Below are positions 61,291-64,000 of a DNA stretch of 64,000 nt, piece after piece. This stretch comes from Tillus elongatus (taxonomy: Eukaryota > Arthropoda > Insecta > Coleoptera > Cleridae): contig OZ023266.1 of the NCBI GenBank assembly GCA_964006375.1, forward strand, positions 68,171,391 through 68,235,390. Reading direction: 5' to 3'. Position 1 is the stretch's first letter. Every line of letters starts with the position of its first letter. The notes below the pieces were generated by a model. It saw only the letters and a list, made by a program, of their open reading frames with translations. It was not told the DNA's origin and did no database searches. A program made the position numbers and the translations under genes.

Positions 61291-62136
61291 TTAAATGCAA
61301 AGAGCAAACAATGAGCTGGAAATTACAGGTGGCGCACGGTTTAATGAAGTTTTGTTATTAATAGACTTTAATATAAAAATACTTTCTAATGAATCAAGCA
61401 TAGTTTGATGTCTGACATTTTTGACAAGTTTCAGATTTTCTTTGTCAATGTGGTGGTTATTATCCCACATATGTTGTGCCACACAAGATTTGTCTACCGT
61501 ACCATATCGTAACTGTGCGAGATGTTCACGAAATCTGGTGGATATGTTTCTCCTAGTTTGGCCCACGTATTTAAGATCACAATCTTTGCAACTAATCTCA
61601 TAAATTCCGGACATTTCAGTGACTTTGTCTTTGTCTTTCGTATTACCCAACAAATTTTTTAAATTACTTTTCGTCGAAAACGTCAAATGTAAATCGGCTT
61701 TCTTAAAAATACTTTCCAAACCCTTTGTGATTCGTGGTTCATAAGGTAAACATACAAATTTTTTCTCGATTTTATCATTCTTAAATGTCGTACATTCAGA
61801 TATCAACTTCTTTGTTCTGTGTTTGTTAACTAATTTGTCTATTAAACCATCCGAGTAACCGTTATATCTCGCCACATGTTTTATGTATTTTAATTCTGTA
61901 TTAAATCTAATTTTACTCAACGGAAAATTTATCAATCTATTTACTAAGAAATTGAAACTAGCCGTTTTTTGTGCAAACGTATGGTGTGAGTCATTAGGAA
62001 TATAATTAATAGTAGCCGTTTCCTTCCTATAGACATCAAATTCAAGCGAGCCTTTATTTTTATTTTTAATAACTAGTACATCTAGGAACGAAAGTTTATT
62101 GTTAATTTCTATTTCGTGGGTAAATAGTGAATTCAC
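61291..62136 (-). CDS. Penelope-like polyprotein, C-terminal part (RT end and GIY-YIG endonuclease)
   Basis: 281 residues open without stops; the N-terminal RT core is missing because of the LTR insertion. Residues 14-22 (KLSFLDVLV) and 50-75 (SHHTFAQ, NRLINFPLS) are the conserved stretch after the RT palm. Residues 177-205 hold GIYEI, the C183/C186 pair, YVGQT and FREH, i.e. the GIY-YIG nuclease. H228-H230 and E251 are in the expected later positions. PLE proteins couple reverse transcription to cleavage by this nuclease. The stop after CI is followed by a hammerhead-bearing tail. The nominal ATG at 62136 is internal to the original protein. The frame has stayed open with no clear lesion, so this is the youngest PLE here. 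Confidence 0.9.
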   Translation of the reverse strand: MNSLFTHEIEINNKLSFLDVLVIKNKNKGSLEFDVYRKETATINYIPNDSHHTFAQKTASFNFLVNRLINFPLSKIRFNTELKYIKHVARYNGYSDGLIDKLVNKHRTKKLISECTTFKNDKIEKKFVCLPYEPRITKGLESIFKKADLHLTFSTKSNLKNLLGNTKDKDKVTEMSGIYEISCKDCDLKYVGQTRRNISTRFREHLAQLRYGTVDKSCVAQHMWDNNHHIDKENLKLVKNVRHQTMLDSLESIFILKSINNKTSLNRAPPVISSSLFALCI

Positions 62137-62140
62137 ATAG

Positions 62141-62890
62141 TGTTACAAAGCACTTCAACAGACGTAGGTGCGGTGTTGCCACATCTCCAGAATTTCCCCA
62201 ACATCTGGGAATTTTTGCACAATCTGGCAACACCGCCTCCCCACCCCCCCCCCTGGGGGTGCCTGGGGTGACCCCCCTCAGGCGAAGTCTCAACCCTCTA
62301 GGACCAGAAATAACGAAGTTACCAACTTGTACCCCGTCGGAACGGATAACTGAGGTCTGCACATTCCGAACACCCTGTATATACACCCTGTATACGCAGA
62401 GAACCCTTACACCCTGTATACGCAGAGAGATCTTATAGTTCGAGAAACACTTCTTGTGTAACATAGGAGTGGTGACCACATTTGGATCATCCTGTATATA
62501 CATCCCCCTGTATACACACGGGACCGATCTGTATTCACAGAACCTTCTAGTAAAAGAAGGTCCTGGAACGTTCTGGAATGGAATGCTCTAGAAAGGAGGG
62601 GAAGGTACGGCGAGTATATAAAAGCGAAAGCCAGCCAGCCCGAGTTAGTTCAGTTCAGTAAGATAATGTGGTAGTGACTTGAAGAAGCAGTGTAAAGTGT
62701 TAAGAGAGTAGTGACTGTAGTACCAGATTAGTGACTTTTGTTGAGAGTAGTAATTGTAAGGCCAGTAAATGAAGTGTTTTGTGAGAGAGACATTCTAGAA
62801 ATTTTATTGTATCCATATTTAGAGTGTAAATAAAGTTGTTTTGTTAAAATTAAAAGTCTCACTTATCCAGAACCCGGAGAAAACGTAACA
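62141..62890 (+). mobile_element. 5' LTR of a Ty3/gypsy-type retrotransposon
   Basis: 750 bp, starting TGTTAC and ending GTAACA, so it has a 6-bp inverted terminus. Within it are a TATATAAAAG box (62615-62624), an AATAAA signal (62829-62834) and a short repeated ACCCTGTATACGCAGAG-type unit (62370-62430). The next bases, ATTTGGTGTCAGAAGTG (62891 onward), hold a TGG-initial primer-binding site candidate. The tRNA is not identified. It lies within a PLE. Confidence 0.9.
62615..62624 (+). promoter_or_regulatory. LTR TATA box
   Basis: TATATAAAAG, followed 30-40 bp downstream by AGTTAGTTCAGTTCAGT, an initiator-like region. A transcript from here would enter the gag frame. Confidence 0.65.
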
Positions 62891-62950
62891 ATTTGGTGTC
62901 AGAAGTGTGGGATAAGTGAGTGAAGAAGTGAACAAGCAAGCTAGCTGTAA

Positions 62951-64000
62951 ATGGTAAACACCAGATCGACTGACTACGACAAGATGGCTGAAATCAAAGA
63001 GTTGATGGACTTACTGAAAAGACAACGCGAAGAAGACGAGAGAAGACGACAAGAAGATAAAGAAGACCTCAAGAGGCAACGCGAAGAAGACGAACAACGG
63101 CGACAAGAAGATGAAAGAAGACGACGCGAAGAAGACGAACAGCGGCGACAAGAAGATGAAAGAAGACGACGCGAAGAAGACGAACAGCGGCGACAAGAAG
63201 ATGAAAGAAGACGACAAGAGGAAGAACAGAGGCGCCTTGAAGATAAAGAAGAACTCAAGAAGCAACGCGAAGAAGACGAAAAACGGCGACAAGAAGACAA
63301 AGAAGACATCCGAAGTATGTTCCATGATATGAGAGTCGATGTAAAAGAAGAAATTGAACAGATCAACGAACAAATAGAAAATGTGGACAGGAAAGTAGAT
63401 AATGTAACAGAGGATTTGAATAAACGATGGGAAGAAGTTGAAGGGTTGAAAGAACAAATGAAGATGATGATGAAAGGCACAGAAGTCAGACATAGAGAAC
63501 TGACAGAGCAGGTGATAGGCCAGACTGACAGAACTCAACCAAGAGGAGTTACTGGAATGTCCCCAGTTCAAAATCGACCGGAAGAAGATATGCCAATCGT
63601 GCATCAGCCTCATGGAACCTTGAAGCCGCCGACTTTTGACGGAGAAACATCGTGGCCCATGTACAGGAGGCAGTTTGAGGCGGCAGCTCTCAGCAATGGG
63701 TGGAGCGAACAACAGGCAGCAACTGCTCTAATTCTATCGCTTCGAGGTAAAGCCCTAGAAATCCTCCAGAACATCCCGGAGTCGAAACAGCAAAACTACT
63801 TAACAGTGATACAGGCCCTAGATTTGAGATATGGTAACAAGTACATGAGCCAGGTCTACCAGACACAACTAAAGTCAAGGGTCCAGAAGCCAAATGAGAC
63901 GCTGCAAGAATTTAGTGCCGAAGTGGAGAAACTTGTGCGACTGGCATATCCCCAAGCCCCAGAAGAATTTGTCAACCAGATAACCGTCCAGACCTTCATC
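62951..64000 (+). CDS. gag protein of the LTR retrotransposon (open at window end)
   Basis: 350 codons without a stop, running off the window. The start MVNTRSTDYDKMAEIKELM lies 60 bp after the LTR. Residues 15-130 are almost all Arg/Glu/Asp/Gln/Lys. They include three near-identical 14-residue units (REEDEQRRQEDERR) from 42-bp DNA repeats at about 63082-63207. A coiled coil continues to about residue 175. Residues 220-350 form the capsid-type gag domain (KPPTFDGETSWPMYRRQFE, LRGKALEILQNIP, LDLRYGNKYMSQVYQTQLKS, ETLQEFSAEVEKLVRLAYP). This is typical of Ty3/gypsy gag, which packages the RNA. Pol would lie beyond the window. Confidence 0.9.
   Translation, partial: MVNTRSTDYDKMAEIKELMDLLKRQREEDERRRQEDKEDLKRQREEDEQRRQEDERRRREEDEQRRQEDERRRREEDEQRRQEDERRRQEEEQRRLEDKEELKKQREEDEKRRQEDKEDIRSMFHDMRVDVKEEIEQINEQIENVDRKVDNVTEDLNKRWEEVEGLKEQMKMMMKGTEVRHRELTEQVIGQTDRTQPRGVTGMSPVQNRPEEDMPIVHQPHGTLKPPTFDGETSWPMYRRQFEAAALSNGWSEQQAATALILSLRGKALEILQNIPESKQQNYLTVIQALDLRYGNKYMSQVYQTQLKSRVQKPNETLQEFSAEVEKLVRLAYPQAPEEFVNQITVQTFI

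Larger units (their letters stand above)
60623..62140 (-). mobile_element. Penelope-like retroelement, 5' part cut off by an LTR element
   Basis: The 3' untranslated end (60623-61290) starts CACTTGGAGAACACCC and carries the hammerhead. The reading frame (61291-62136) is intact up to the exact point where the LTR begins at 62141. Reading the element across that point is consistent with the conserved segment before FTHEIEI, so the rest of the PLE should lie beyond the LTR element's far end, outside the window. Confidence 0.85.

Noticed and set aside
62102..62503. Open frames on both strands across the PLE-LTR junction
   Set aside because: They lie in the LTR and show no family feature; LTRs do not normally code.
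62974..63712. Minus-strand open frames of 168 and 233 codons
   Set aside because: Shadows of the repetitive gag coding strand; Ser/Arg- and Phe-rich composition is the complement of the Glu/Arg repeats.

Overview
The window looks like an AT-rich insect nuclear chromosome, possibly from a beetle, although the order cannot be proven from sequence alone. It has no bacterial-style gene organisation. It carries many long (TA)n arrays, tRNA-derived SINEs, Tc1/mariner relatives, Penelope-like elements with GIY-YIG endonucleases, and the 5' part of an LTR retrotransposon. Most of it is layered mobile DNA.

Host gene. The only convincing host coding sequence is on the minus strand. A first coding exon (22350-22670) and a downstream exon (13625-14090) join in phase 0 across an intron of about 8.3 kb that begins with GC and ends with AG. 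The intron is packed with transposons. The protein is Ser/Thr-rich and low in complexity, and resembles the N-terminal lead of a large insect cytoskeletal protein. Nesprin/Msp300 is my best guess, not a proven call.

DNA transposons. Several Tc1/mariner-type copies share a catalytic triad in which 41 residues separate the second and third Asp (DD41D-like). They lie at 6968-8746, 24262-26052, 37215-39432 and 52770-53830, with remnants near 1.3, 15.3, 26.9-29.7, 35.5 and 43.0 kb. Some have long terminal inverted repeats, about 0.13 to 0.5 kb. A classical DD34D mariner (32964-34960) is split by a 1.05 kb fold-back element flanked by TA. All transposase genes here are broken.

TA-core repeat. At least a dozen copies of one non-autonomous family share a palindromic end, a (TA)n core, and a distal end with a small terminal hairpin. 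The layout is like HINE/Helentron-derived elements. Shorter fold-back versions share the same ends. Two copies sit in tandem at 45.8-47.3 kb.

Retroelements and ribozymes. Penelope-like element (PLE) copies lie at 49.9-51.3, 53.85-54.4, 54.6-56.2 and 60.6-62.1 kb. Their untranslated ends carry hammerhead-ribozyme-like folds. A separate array of about 319-bp units at 52.02-52.74 kb has one hammerhead per unit and resembles an animal retrozyme. An LTR retrotransposon (5' LTR 62141-62890, gag open to the window edge) has inserted into the reading frame of the last PLE. A diverged 5S rRNA-like copy lies at 41402-41520.

The history that can be read is a quiet host intron and flanks, repeatedly hit by TA-targeting transposons, then by PLE/SINE retrotransposition, and most recently by the LTR element.
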